From NCBI RefSeq assembly GCF_007301515.1, contig NZ_CP041666.1, forward strand, positions 1,674,001-1,738,000: 64,000 nucleotides of DNA. The letters are read 5' to 3'. A program made the translations under genes and the position numbers. The notes under the pieces were generated by a model that saw only the letters and a program-made list of their open reading frames with translations, did not search any database and was not told where the DNA came from. Origin of the DNA: Radiobacillus deserti (GTDB lineage Bacteria > Bacillota > Bacilli > Bacillales > Amphibacillaceae). Below, piece by piece: positions 8,239-15,507 of the stretch. Position 1 is the first letter of the stretch. Every line of letters starts with the position of its first letter.

Positions 8239-8796
8239 CTACTCTTTCGGACCAGCCGTTTGATGCAGCCTTTGGAAAGTATCTACTATATATTTTGCTA
8301 GCAAAGCAAGAACGAAATAAATAGGGACAGAAAAAATGTATTTCCATTCTAGTAAGTGATAAATCCCAAACCATGTAAATACTATTCCCCCAATATAAGA
8401 GTTAAATAATGCTATACATAAGCTTCCGATTATGTAGCTTTTCCACTTTTTTAAATATTGGTAAAGAAACATATAAACAACTGGAATTAATGCCAGGTTA
8501 GTTGGGATTAGTTCCTCTTTTTCTAATGGTGTTAACATATAGGAGTATCGCCAATAATTTAAAGAATTTCCCAATTGGTCTAGAAAAGAGGAGACGAACA
8601 TAAAAAATAAACCGACAAAAGTAATAGGAAGTAGACGGTTACGATCCACTAAAAAGAACCATACGATCCAGGGAAGGATTAGACTAATTAAAAGAAACCA
8701 CCATTGTGGTGTGTTAACTACTTGTTCGTGCCAATATTGCTTTAATAATATCGCGGTATGCTCTTTTGCATTCATTAATTCTTGTTCAGAAATCAT
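8239..8796 (-). CDS. CBO0543 family membrane protein
   Basis: A 185-residue protein recognisable as CBO0543 family: YWHEQVVNTPQWWF near the start, IPWIVWFFLVDR-like helix 1 (LILPWIVWFFLVDRNR), a conserved LDQLGNSLNYW loop, and the late WFGIYHLLEWKYIFSVPIY segment. The start at 8796 (ATG) follows GGGGGAG by 9 bases; a TTG three codons upstream is too close to that site. It is convergent with the coupled pair at 7261-8236. The family is common in Bacillaceae, often in several copies, with no assigned function. Confidence 0.75.
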   Translation of the reverse strand: MISEQELMNAKEHTAILLKQYWHEQVVNTPQWWFLLISLILPWIVWFFLVDRNRLLPITFVGLFFMFVSSFLDQLGNSLNYWRYSYMLTPLEKEELIPTNLALIPVVYMFLYQYLKKWKSYIIGSLCIALFNSYIGGIVFTWFGIYHLLEWKYIFSVPIYFVLALLAKYIVDTFQRLHQTAGPKE

Positions 8797-8870
8797 ATAT
8801 TCCAACTCCCCCTGCCTTCATAACAACAGGATGGACGAGGATTCGACATTTTATAACATTCTGGTCCATA

Positions 8871-8905
8871 AAAAAGACTCAAAACATCTCGTTTTGAGCC
8901 TTTTT
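8871..8905 (-). terminator. Terminator of lexA
   Basis: GACTCAAAAC (8876-8885) pairs with GTTTTGAGCC (8891-8900). It is flanked by A5 on one side and T5 on the other, so it can work in both directions; it lies just past the lexA stop on the minus strand. Confidence 0.85.
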
Positions 8906-8908
8906 CGT

Positions 8909-9532
8909 TTAGTGAATGTCTCGATAGAGTCCGATTACTTTTCCTAGAATCATTACATTTTGGTAGATTAATGGTTCCATAGTAGAATTCTCAGGTTGAA
9001 GGCGGATATGATCCCGTTCTTTAAAGAAACGTTTTACAGTCGCTTCTTCATCTTCTGTCATAGCTACAACGATTTCTCCGTTTTGTGCGGTTTGTTGTTG
9101 CTTTATGATCACCATATCTCCATCCAATATTCCTGCTTCAATCATACTTTCTCCTTCAATTACTAGAACAAAGATGTTTTCTCCTGAACTAGCAATGGTA
9201 GGCGGCAGTGGAACATATTCTTCAATGTTCTCGACAGCGGTTATTGGTAAACCAGCCGTTACTTTACCAATGACTGGAGCAAAGACAGCTTCATGCGTTG
9301 GGACAGATGAATCGCCATCTATGTTAAGTACTTCTATCGCACGAGGCTTCGTTGGGTCTCTTCTTATAAATCCCTTTTTCTCAAGGCGAGATAGATGACC
9401 GTGTACGGTAGAGCTCGATGCTAGCCCAACTGCTTCACCAATTTCTCTTACGGAAGGGGGATAGCCTTTATCTAGTACTTGTTCTTTTATGTATTCTAAA
9501 ATTGCTTGTTGACGTTTTGATAGTTTTGTCAT
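8909..9532 (-). CDS. lexA: SOS repressor LexA
   Basis: LexA represses DNA-damage genes and cleaves itself when RecA filaments form. The 207-residue protein has the N-terminal winged helix (PSVREIGEAVGLASSSTVHGHL), the scissile bond Ala93-Gly94 in VTAGLP, the nucleophile Ser129 in GESM and the general base Lys167 in ATVKRFF. I chose the ATG at 9532, 8 bases after GAGGTG, over a GTG three codons upstream. It is divergent from the yneA-position peptide and yneB, and three LexA-like boxes lie between, so autoregulation is expected. Confidence 0.97.
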   Translation of the reverse strand: MTKLSKRQQAILEYIKEQVLDKGYPPSVREIGEAVGLASSSTVHGHLSRLEKKGFIRRDPTKPRAIEVLNIDGDSSVPTHEAVFAPVIGKVTAGLPITAVENIEEYVPLPPTIASSGENIFVLVIEGESMIEAGILDGDMVIIKQQQTAQNGEIVVAMTEDEEATVKRFFKERDHIRLQPENSTMEPLIYQNVMILGKVIGLYRDIH

Positions 9533-9594
9533 ATACCGCACACCTCACACATAGATTTTATTACCAATAGTATAGCATGCAATCCCAAAATATA

Positions 9595-9608
9595 CAAACA
9601 AGCGTTCG
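9595..9608 (+). promoter_or_regulatory. LexA box 1
   Basis: CAAACAAGCGTTCG matches the Bacillus consensus CGAACRNRYGTTYG at 13 of 14 positions. It lies nearest to lexA. Confidence 0.75.
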
Positions 9609-9618
9609 AAAAAATCTA

Positions 9619-9647
9619 TTGACAAGAACAATTGTTCGTATTACTAT
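9619..9647 (+). promoter_or_regulatory. Sigma-A promoter of the yneA-position gene and yneB
   Basis: TTGACA (9619-9624) and TACTAT (9642-9647) have a 17-bp spacer. LexA box 2 fills almost the whole spacer, so bound LexA should block polymerase. Confidence 0.75.
9625..9638 (+). promoter_or_regulatory. LexA box 2
   Basis: AGAACAATTGTTCG matches the consensus at 12 of 14 positions. It sits between the -35 and -10 of the rightward promoter. Confidence 0.75.
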
Positions 9648-9657
9648 AAGTATTACA

Positions 9658-9671
9658 AGAACAATTGTTCT
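9658..9671 (+). promoter_or_regulatory. LexA box 3
   Basis: AGAACAATTGTTCT is a perfect 14-bp palindrome with the same core as box 2. It lies in the presumed 5' leader, just before the ribosome site. Confidence 0.65.
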
Positions 9672-9696
9672 CATTATTAGTGCGGAGGTGTTTTTT

Positions 9697-9789
9697 ATGT
9701 TTCACAAACTATCAAAAGTAGATTGCTTTTACATTGGACTTTTTGCGCTGACACTTGCCTTTATGTATGTATCTGTCACTTCTATTTAA
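9697..9789 (+). CDS. 30-residue SOS-controlled membrane peptide in the yneA position
   Basis: The ORF encodes 30 residues, MFHKLSKVDC followed by a hydrophobic span IGLFALTLAFMYVSV and a short polar end. GGAGGTG lies 7 bases before the ATG. It is the first gene to the right of the LexA-box array, exactly where B. subtilis has yneA, the SOS division inhibitor of about 105 residues with one membrane span and a C-terminal LysM domain. Here no LysM domain follows; yneB starts 18 bp after the stop. It may be a shortened YneA or an unrelated replacement; homology cannot be shown over so few residues. Confidence 0.6.
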   Translation: MFHKLSKVDCFYIGLFALTLAFMYVSVTSI

Positions 9790-9807
9790 TAGAATGGAGC
9801 TTCTAGC

Positions 9808-10467
9808 ATGAACGCTATAATTTATTGTAGGGTAAGTACCGAGAAAGAAGAGCAGGAACCCTCGCTCAAACGACAAAAACAAGAATTGATAGAATTAGCC
9901 AGACACTATCAATTTCATATAGTAGATATTATTGAAGAGAGGTACAGTGGCTATGAGTTGGAGAGAGAAGGAATTTTTCAAATGCTTGATTTATTTGCGA
10001 ATCAACAAGCAGATGTTCTTCTTATACAGGATGAAACGAGGCTCGGACGGGGAAATTCAAAGATTGCTATTTTTCATCAACTCCACAAACTAGGAGTCAA
10101 AGTTTATTCACTGAACCATAATGGTGAGCATCAATTATCAGAATCGGACAGTATGGTTTTAGAAATTGTCAGTGTTGTCGAAGAGTATCAGCGCAAAATT
10201 CATAATATGAAAATTAAACGTGGAATGAAGAAAGCAATGGAAAAAGGGTACAATCCAAGTAAGAATTTTAAAGATATTAATCGTTCGCCTGGTAGGACTC
10301 GTTCGGATCTTCCGATGGATGAAATTATTCGTTTGCGAAATAATAACTTAACGTTCGAAGAAATTGCTGCAACTTTAAGAGGTTTTGGATACTCCGTTTC
10401 TCGTGCAACTATCCATCGCAGATACAGAGAGTATGTGTCGCTTGAATCCCAGGATTTAAAACGATAA
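9808..10467 (+). CDS. yneB: Serine recombinase family protein YneB
   Basis: A 219-residue resolvase/invertase-type protein. The catalytic serine is in YCRVS (Ser10), with the arginine-rich catalytic region QDETRLGRGNSK around residues 73-84. A helix-turn-helix follows at the C-terminus (LTFEEIAATLRGFGYSVSRATIHRRY). This is the SOS-induced chromosomal YneB of Bacillaceae, not a mobile-element resolvase, judging by its conserved place between lexA and ynzC. Its physiological role is not established. It shares the LexA-controlled promoter and ends at a terminator. Confidence 0.88.
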   Translation: MNAIIYCRVSTEKEEQEPSLKRQKQELIELARHYQFHIVDIIEERYSGYELEREGIFQMLDLFANQQADVLLIQDETRLGRGNSKIAIFHQLHKLGVKVYSLNHNGEHQLSESDSMVLEIVSVVEEYQRKIHNMKIKRGMKKAMEKGYNPSKNFKDINRSPGRTRSDLPMDEIIRLRNNNLTFEEIAATLRGFGYSVSRATIHRRYREYVSLESQDLKR

Positions 10468-10481
10468 TATAGAATTAAGGT

Positions 10482-10518
10482 AGACAAGATACCTGTTGTG
10501 GTGTATCTTGTCTTTTTA
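10482..10518 (+). terminator. Terminator after yneB
   Basis: AGACAAGATAC (10482-10492) pairs perfectly with GTATCTTGTCT (10503-10513), followed by TTTT. Confidence 0.9.
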
Positions 10519-10598
10519 TTTAATAAAGTTGTTTAGCGAACGTTCAAATGATTTATATAGTATTGATAAACAATGGAGATGCAAAAAGGAGGAATAAA

Positions 10599-10835
10599 AT
10601 GATTTCAAAGGAAAAGCTTAATCGTATAAATGCTTTAGCGAAAAAAGCGAAACAAGATGGGTTGACCGCTGAAGAAAAGAAAGAACAACAAACGCTTCGT
10701 GAGGAATATTTAAAGAATGTTAGAAAGTCATTCACCAATCAATTTAAAAATATGACGATTGTAGATCCGAATGGCGACGATGTAACACCTGAAAAAGTTA
10801 AAGCTTTAAAAAATAACTCCAAAAAGCTTCATTAG
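10599..10835 (+). CDS. ynzC: YnzC, DUF896 family protein
   Basis: A 78-residue, lysine-rich helical protein of the DUF896 family. It has the characteristic INALAKKAKQDGLTAEEKKEQQTLREEYL segment split over two helices, and a FKNM..VDPNGDDVTP tail. The ATG at 10599 follows AAAGGAGG. In B. subtilis it is the third gene of the SOS operon yneA-yneB-ynzC; here a strong terminator after yneB separates it. No molecular function is established. Confidence 0.9.
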   Translation: MISKEKLNRINALAKKAKQDGLTAEEKKEQQTLREEYLKNVRKSFTNQFKNMTIVDPNGDDVTPEKVKALKNNSKKLH

Positions 10836-10843
10836 TACACAGT

Positions 10844-10886
10844 GCATAATAGTAAGAAATGACTTTTTTCTTGCTATTATGCTTGT
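10844..10886 (+). terminator. Terminator after ynzC
   Basis: A 16-bp stem (10844-10859 with 10867-10882, one G-T pair, GCATAATAG outward) closes a short loop. The T tract after it is broken (TTGTTTATT), so strength is uncertain. Confidence 0.65.
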
Positions 10887-10954
10887 TTATTCGTACGTTT
10901 CATTATAGGATTAGAAGTGTACATATGAGGTCCAAAAAGAAAGGGGATACATAC

Positions 10955-12949
10955 ATGGTAAACAATACAAAACAACTATCCATCAACACGATCCGAACAT
11001 TGTCTATTGATGCGATTGAACACGCGAACTCTGGCCACCCGGGTCTGCCGATGGGGGCTGCTCCAATGGCTTATACGTTATGGACAGAGTTTATGAACCA
11101 TAATCCTAAGCATTCGAAATGGTTTAACCGTGACCGATTTGTTTTATCAGCTGGTCATGGCTCTATGCTTCTTTATAGCCTACTTCATCTTTCTGGTTAT
11201 GATGTATCAATTAATGATTTAAAAGAATTTCGTCAATGGGGTTCTAAAACACCTGGTCATCCAGAAGTTCATCACACAGATGGAGTAGAGGCTACGACAG
11301 GTCCACTTGGACAAGGTATTGCGATGTCTGTTGGAATGGCAATGGCGGAAAAACACCTTGCTGCTAAATACAATAAAGGTGATTTTTCAATAGTGGATCA
11401 TTTTACCTACGCAATTGTTAGTGATGGGGATTTAATGGAAGGTATTTCCCACGAGGCTGCATCTCTAGCAGGTCATTTGCAATTAGGAAAGCTAATTGCA
11501 CTTTACGATTCCAACGATATTTCATTAGATGGAGAGCTGAATAAATCCTTCTCTGAAAATGTAGAGGAACGATTTAAGGCATATGGTTGGCAAGTTATCC
11601 GTGTTGAGGATGGAAATGATGTAGATGCGATTGCAGCAGCAATTAAAGAAGGACAAGCAAATCTAGAACAACCAACTTTAATTGAAGTTAAAACAATTAT
11701 TGGATATGGGTCTCCAAATAAATCAGCTTCTTCCGCATCTCATGGTGCACCATTAGGTGGAGATGAGGCGAAGTTAACAAAAGAATTTTATCAGTGGCCA
11801 CATGAGGACTTCCATGTACCAAATGAAGTGTACGCTGATTTCAAAGAGAAAATCGTAGATCGTGGAAGTAAAGAAGAAGAGAAATGGAATAGCTTATTAG
11901 AAGGCTATAAAAAAGAATATCCTGAATTGGCGAAGGAATTAGAAACCGCCATGGCTGGAGATCTTCCGAAAGGTTGGGACAAAGACCTACCAACTTATGA
12001 GGTAGGCTCAGCATTAGCAACGCGTGCTTCTTCTGGAGAAGTATTAAACGGTATAGCGAAATCTATCCCATACTTTTTCGGTGGTAGTGCAGACTTAGCT
12101 GGCTCTAACAAAACAACAATTAAGGATGCTAGTGATTTTTCAAGAATAGATCCAGCTGGTCGAAACATTTGGTTTGGAGTACGTGAATTTGCGATGGCAG
12201 CAGCTTTAAATGGAATGGCTCTTCACGGTGGCTTGAAGGTATTCGGTGGAACATTCTTCGTATTCAGCGATTACCTACGCCCAGCGGTGCGTTTATCTTC
12301 CATTATGAATATGCCAGTCACTTACGTGTTGACGCATGATTCCATTGCGGTTGGAGAAGACGGCCCAACGCATGAACCGGTGGAACAACTAGCTTCTTTA
12401 CGTGCAATGCCAAACCTTTCCGTAATACGCCCTGCGGATGGTAATGAAACACAAGCAGCATGGCGCTTGGCTCTTGAATCGAAAGAAACACCGACTGCGT
12501 TAGTGTTAACAAGACAAGACCTTCCTACATTAGAAGGTACGAAAGAAAATGCATATGAGGGTGTTAAAAAAGGTGCATACGTGATTAGCAAGTCTTCTAA
12601 AGAAACGCCGGATGCTATTCTACTAGCAACTGGTTCTGAGGTACAGCTAGCGATTGAAGCACAAAAAGCGTTATTGGAGAAAGGAATCGATGTTTCGGTC
12701 GTAAGCATGCCTTCTTGGGATCGTTTCGAGAAGCAATCTGCAGAATATAAAGAGAGTGTTCTTCCTTCTGCTGTTACTAAACGTCTAGCGATTGAAATGG
12801 CTTCTCCATTTGGTTGGGAAAGATACACAGGATTGGCAGGAAAGGTTCTTGGTATTTCTACTTTTGGTGCTTCTGCAAAAGGAGAAAAAGTTATTGAGGA
12901 ATACGGCTTTACGGTCGATAATGTGGTCAAGCATGTAGAAGCTTTATAA
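10955..12949 (+). CDS. tkt: Transketolase
   Basis: Transketolase moves two-carbon ketol units in the pentose phosphate pathway, using thiamine diphosphate. The 664-residue protein shows the N-terminal HANSGHPGLPMG segment and VSDGDLMEG as the cofactor/metal motif. The central pyrimidine-binding domain has FGGSADLAGSN and VREFAMAAALNGMALHGG, and the C-terminal domain is typical. I chose the ATG at 10955, after AAAGGGG; the frame is open for 32 more codons upstream but without a site. Position between ynzC and sirA matches B. subtilis. Confidence 0.97.
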   Translation: MVNNTKQLSINTIRTLSIDAIEHANSGHPGLPMGAAPMAYTLWTEFMNHNPKHSKWFNRDRFVLSAGHGSMLLYSLLHLSGYDVSINDLKEFRQWGSKTPGHPEVHHTDGVEATTGPLGQGIAMSVGMAMAEKHLAAKYNKGDFSIVDHFTYAIVSDGDLMEGISHEAASLAGHLQLGKLIALYDSNDISLDGELNKSFSENVEERFKAYGWQVIRVEDGNDVDAIAAAIKEGQANLEQPTLIEVKTIIGYGSPNKSASSASHGAPLGGDEAKLTKEFYQWPHEDFHVPNEVYADFKEKIVDRGSKEEEKWNSLLEGYKKEYPELAKELETAMAGDLPKGWDKDLPTYEVGSALATRASSGEVLNGIAKSIPYFFGGSADLAGSNKTTIKDASDFSRIDPAGRNIWFGVREFAMAAALNGMALHGGLKVFGGTFFVFSDYLRPAVRLSSIMNMPVTYVLTHDSIAVGEDGPTHEPVEQLASLRAMPNLSVIRPADGNETQAAWRLALESKETPTALVLTRQDLPTLEGTKENAYEGVKKGAYVISKSSKETPDAILLATGSEVQLAIEAQKALLEKGIDVSVVSMPSWDRFEKQSAEYKESVLPSAVTKRLAIEMASPFGWERYTGLAGKVLGISTFGASAKGEKVIEEYGFTVDNVVKHVEAL

Positions 12950-13002
12950 TAGGATTGTGAGAAACCCTTGGCAGAAGGTCAAGGGTTTCATCCCTGTATA
13001 GA

Positions 13003-13011
13003 ATCGACAAA
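13003..13011 (+). promoter_or_regulatory. Possible Spo0A box before sirA
   Basis: ATCGACAAA matches the reverse of the Spo0A box (TTCGACAAA) at 8 of 9 positions. It lies about 80 bp before sirA, which is activated by Spo0A in B. subtilis. Confidence 0.5.
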
Positions 13012-13091
13012 ACTTGATGGTTTTTTCTTCGGCGTTTGACAAGCTATTGGATAGAGGTTGTGTATAATGTTTCTCGTAGGGGGAACATATT

Positions 13092-13544
13092 ATGCTAGAG
13101 TATTTGATATATTGGATAAAACCAGAGTTTTCTTCTCATTATTTTTATCGTTCCGGAATCATGTATCGTTTTTTCCAGGAATACGAAAGTTCCTATAATG
13201 ATTATTTACAGCTGCAATTTGATTTTGTAACACGTCGTTTTCCTATTCAGGACGTCATCTGGTTGCTACAGAAAGAGTTTCCACAATTTCAATGGCAAAG
13301 GGATGGGAGCTTGATGCGCGGTACATTTCGAGGGAAACAACTATCCATGTATGCATCATCCCGACGGCTATATGTTTCAACAGAAGATTATCAACTTGCA
13401 GATCAAGTTTTGTTCCAAACGTTAAAGAAATATGATTCTTCTTTTTTTGTCATTGAAAAACATACGAGTAATTACGGTTGGGTTGCTCCGATAAAGCAGA
13501 GAAAGCTCGCTTTAAGCACTCAACTATTGTATTCTCTACTTTGA
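13092..13544 (+). CDS. sirA: Sporulation inhibitor of replication SirA (YneE)
   Basis: SirA binds DnaA domain I and blocks new rounds of replication at the onset of sporulation. The 150-residue protein has the family start YLIYWIKPEFSSHYFYRSGIMYRFFQEY and the family end YGWVAPIKQRKL. The middle is diverged. GGGGG lies about 8 bases before the ATG. It sits between tkt and yneF as in B. subtilis, with a near-consensus Spo0A box upstream. Confidence 0.88.
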   Translation: MLEYLIYWIKPEFSSHYFYRSGIMYRFFQEYESSYNDYLQLQFDFVTRRFPIQDVIWLLQKEFPQFQWQRDGSLMRGTFRGKQLSMYASSRRLYVSTEDYQLADQVLFQTLKKYDSSFFVIEKHTSNYGWVAPIKQRKLALSTQLLYSLL

Positions 13545-13589
13545 TTTACTATACTGTATGAGAAACAACATGAAGGAGGAAAGCTTGAT

Positions 13590-13805
13590 ATGGGCACGCT
13601 TTGGGTCGTACTTATAGCTATTTTAGCTTTAATTGCTGGTGTAGCGTTAGGATTTTTCATCGCCAGAAGATATATGATGAACTATATGAAAAAGAATCCA
13701 CCGATTAATGAACAAATGTTACGCACACTTATGATGCAGATGGGGCAAAAACCTTCCCAGAAGAAAATCAATCAAATGATGCGGGCAATGAACAACCAAA
13801 AATAA
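13590..13805 (+). CDS. yneF: UPF0154 membrane protein YneF
   Basis: A 71-residue protein with one N-terminal membrane span (VVLIAILALIAGVALGFFIARRYM) and a cytoplasmic basic tail (KNPPINEQMLRTLMMQMGQKPSQKKINQMM), diagnostic for UPF0154. Its strong AAGGAGG site is about 8-10 bases upstream. Function is unknown; it is a conserved Firmicutes gene in its usual place after sirA. Confidence 0.93.
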   Translation: MGTLWVVLIAILALIAGVALGFFIARRYMMNYMKKNPPINEQMLRTLMMQMGQKPSQKKINQMMRAMNNQK

Positions 13806-13829
13806 TAGTTGGACAACCTGTGATTATCT

Positions 13830-13876
13830 AGGAATCCCTTGTTTACCCAGGATGGGCCAGCAAGGGATTCCTATTT
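13830..13876 (+). terminator. Possible terminator after yneF
   Basis: AGGAATCCCTTG (13830-13841) pairs perfectly with CAAGGGATTCCT (13861-13872) around a 19-base loop. Only ATTT follows, so it may be a weak terminator or another RNA structure. Confidence 0.55.
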
Positions 13877-13900
13877 GGTATTAACAGAAAGGGGATAGGG

Positions 13901-14608
13901 ATGTCTTCTGATATAAACCTTTTTATTGCGTTTGGAGCAGGATTTTTATCGTTTATTTCTCCGTGTGTACTTCCGTTATATCCTGCATTTCTCTCTTACA
14001 TAACCGGAATGAGCATTAGTGAAATAAAAGAAGAAAATGGCATGCTTAACAGAAGAAGTATTATCCATACCATTTTCTTTTTATTTGGATTTTCAAGTGT
14101 GTTTGTTATGCTTGGCTTCACAACTTCTTTTATTTCAGAATTTCTTATGACTTGGCAAGATGCAATTCGTCAGGTCGGAGCAATTATTATTATCTTTTTC
14201 GGGTTAGTCATCGTCGGACTATTTAATTTTGAATTTCTAATGAAAGAACGAAAGATTCGATTTAAACATAAACCTTCAGGGTATATTGGATCTTATTTAG
14301 TAGGTTTAGCTTTCTCGATGGGATGGTCTCCTTGTATGGGACCCATATTAGCAGTTGTTTTATCCCTTGCAGCAACGAAACCACAATTAGGTCTTATTAT
14401 GATGATTTCGTATTCGTTAGGGTTCTCCATTCCGTTTCTGCTCCTATCCTTCTTTATTGGGCGATGGAATTGGATCAAGCGAAACAGTACTCTATTAGTG
14501 AAAATTGGAGGATACGTGATGATTTTTATGGGAGTAGCTTTGTTTTTTGATTGGATGACAAAACTCACTTCCTTCTTAGCAAGCTGGTTTGGTTTTACAG
14601 GTTTTTAG
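13901..14608 (+). CDS. ccdA: Cytochrome c biogenesis protein CcdA
   Basis: CcdA passes reducing equivalents from cytoplasmic thioredoxin across the membrane to extracytoplasmic thiol-disulfide proteins for cytochrome c maturation and, in Bacillus, spore cortex synthesis. The 235-residue protein has six hydrophobic helices and the two functional cysteines, in SPCVLPLYPAFLSY (helix 1) and GWSPCMGPIL (helix 4). AAAGGGGATAGGG precedes the ATG. The neighbours yneI and ccdC downstream and yneN farther on fit a thiol/cytochrome c role. Confidence 0.96.
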   Translation: MSSDINLFIAFGAGFLSFISPCVLPLYPAFLSYITGMSISEIKEENGMLNRRSIIHTIFFLFGFSSVFVMLGFTTSFISEFLMTWQDAIRQVGAIIIIFFGLVIVGLFNFEFLMKERKIRFKHKPSGYIGSYLVGLAFSMGWSPCMGPILAVVLSLAATKPQLGLIMMISYSLGFSIPFLLLSFFIGRWNWIKRNSTLLVKIGGYVMIFMGVALFFDWMTKLTSFLASWFGFTGF

Positions 14609-14676
14609 TAAACGATGGAAAAACAATAAAAACTATTGTACTATAGGTGTAACGAGTGGAAGTGAGGGTCAGTGGT

Positions 14677-15105
14677 ATGAGAATTCCAAATGATTTAATT
14701 CTACGAACAACAACGAATTTAATTGCCTTCATTTTGTTGGCATTTTCCATTTATCTTTTTCTTGCTGGACACAGTTCACCTGGAGGTGGGTTTGTTGGTG
14801 GTCTTATGACATCTGCAGCATTTGTGCTCATGTATATGGCGTATGGTTTTGAAACAGTGAGAAAAATCATTCCGATTAATTTTCGACTTTTTATCCCTAT
14901 CGGACTAACGGTTGCTTTATTAACAGGACTTGGATCTTTTGTTTTTAATCAACCATTTTTAAGTCATACATTTGCGTATTTTCACCTTCCAATATTCGGT
15001 GAAAAAGAACTTGCAACAGCACTCCTTTTTGATTTAGGGGTGTACCTGACCGTTATTGGCGTAACGATGACAATTATACTATCTATTGCGGAAGACAGAG
15101 AATAG
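14677..15105 (+). CDS. Orphan Na+/H+ antiporter subunit MrpB/MnhB
   Basis: A 142-residue, four-span membrane protein closely matching MrpB of the multisubunit Mrp antiporter: NDLILRTTTNLIAFILL start, LFLAGHSSPGGGFVGGLMTSAA, LGSFVFNQPFLSHTFAYFHLP and ELATALLFDLGVYLTVIGVTMTII. Mrp antiporters normally need six or seven subunits encoded together, but no other mrp gene occurs in the window. I chose the ATG at 14677, 8 bases after GAGGG, seven codons inside the longest frame. It lies between ccdA and yneI, a place where B. subtilis has no gene. It may add a subunit to an Mrp complex encoded elsewhere, or act alone; both are inferences. Confidence 0.85.
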   Translation: MRIPNDLILRTTTNLIAFILLAFSIYLFLAGHSSPGGGFVGGLMTSAAFVLMYMAYGFETVRKIIPINFRLFIPIGLTVALLTGLGSFVFNQPFLSHTFAYFHLPIFGEKELATALLFDLGVYLTVIGVTMTIILSIAEDRE

Positions 15106-15121
15106 AACAGGGGGAGCATTT

Positions 15122-15481
15122 GTGGCAAACGTACTGATCGTAGATGATGCAAAATTCATGCGGTTAACTCTATCTAATGTTCTAAAAGAGTTAAACCATA
15201 CAGTAGTTGGAGAAGCAGAGAATGGAAATCAGGCTGTAGAATTGTACAAATCTTCTAAACCTGATTTAGTGTTAATGGACATTACTATGCCAGAAAAAAC
15301 CGGTATTGAAGCACTTCGAGAGATAAAGCAAATGGACTCTAGTGCGAAAGTCGTTATGTGTTCTGCTATGGGTCAACAACAATTAGTCGTAGAAGCCATT
15401 GAATTAGGAGCGAAAGATTTTATTGTTAAACCATTTGACGATAATCGTGTGAAGGAAGCAATTGAACGAGTTCTAGGATAA
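15122..15481 (+). CDS. yneI: CheY-like response regulator YneI (CcdB)
   Basis: A single receiver domain of 119 residues without an output domain. The acidic pocket (VDDA), the phospho-acceptor Asp in LVLMDITMP (about residue 53) and the lysine in FIVKPF (about residue 103) are present. I chose the GTG at 15122, 6 bases after AGGGGGAG. In B. subtilis this gene (ccdB) lies between ccdA and ccdC but is dispensable for cytochrome c synthesis. Its kinase partner is unknown. Confidence 0.9.
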   Translation: MANVLIVDDAKFMRLTLSNVLKELNHTVVGEAENGNQAVELYKSSKPDLVLMDITMPEKTGIEALREIKQMDSSAKVVMCSAMGQQQLVVEAIELGAKDFIVKPFDDNRVKEAIERVLG

Positions 15482-15507
15482 ATGGCTACGCGGAAAGAGA
15501 TGATTTC

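Noticed and set aside
9808..10467. Serine recombinase as evidence of a mobile element
   Set aside because: It is the conserved chromosomal yneB beside lexA; no ends, cargo or att-like repeats surround it.
12322..12930. 202-codon open frame antisense to tkt
   Set aside because: It lies fully inside the well-supported transketolase gene, has no ribosome site and its composition mirrors the sense codons.
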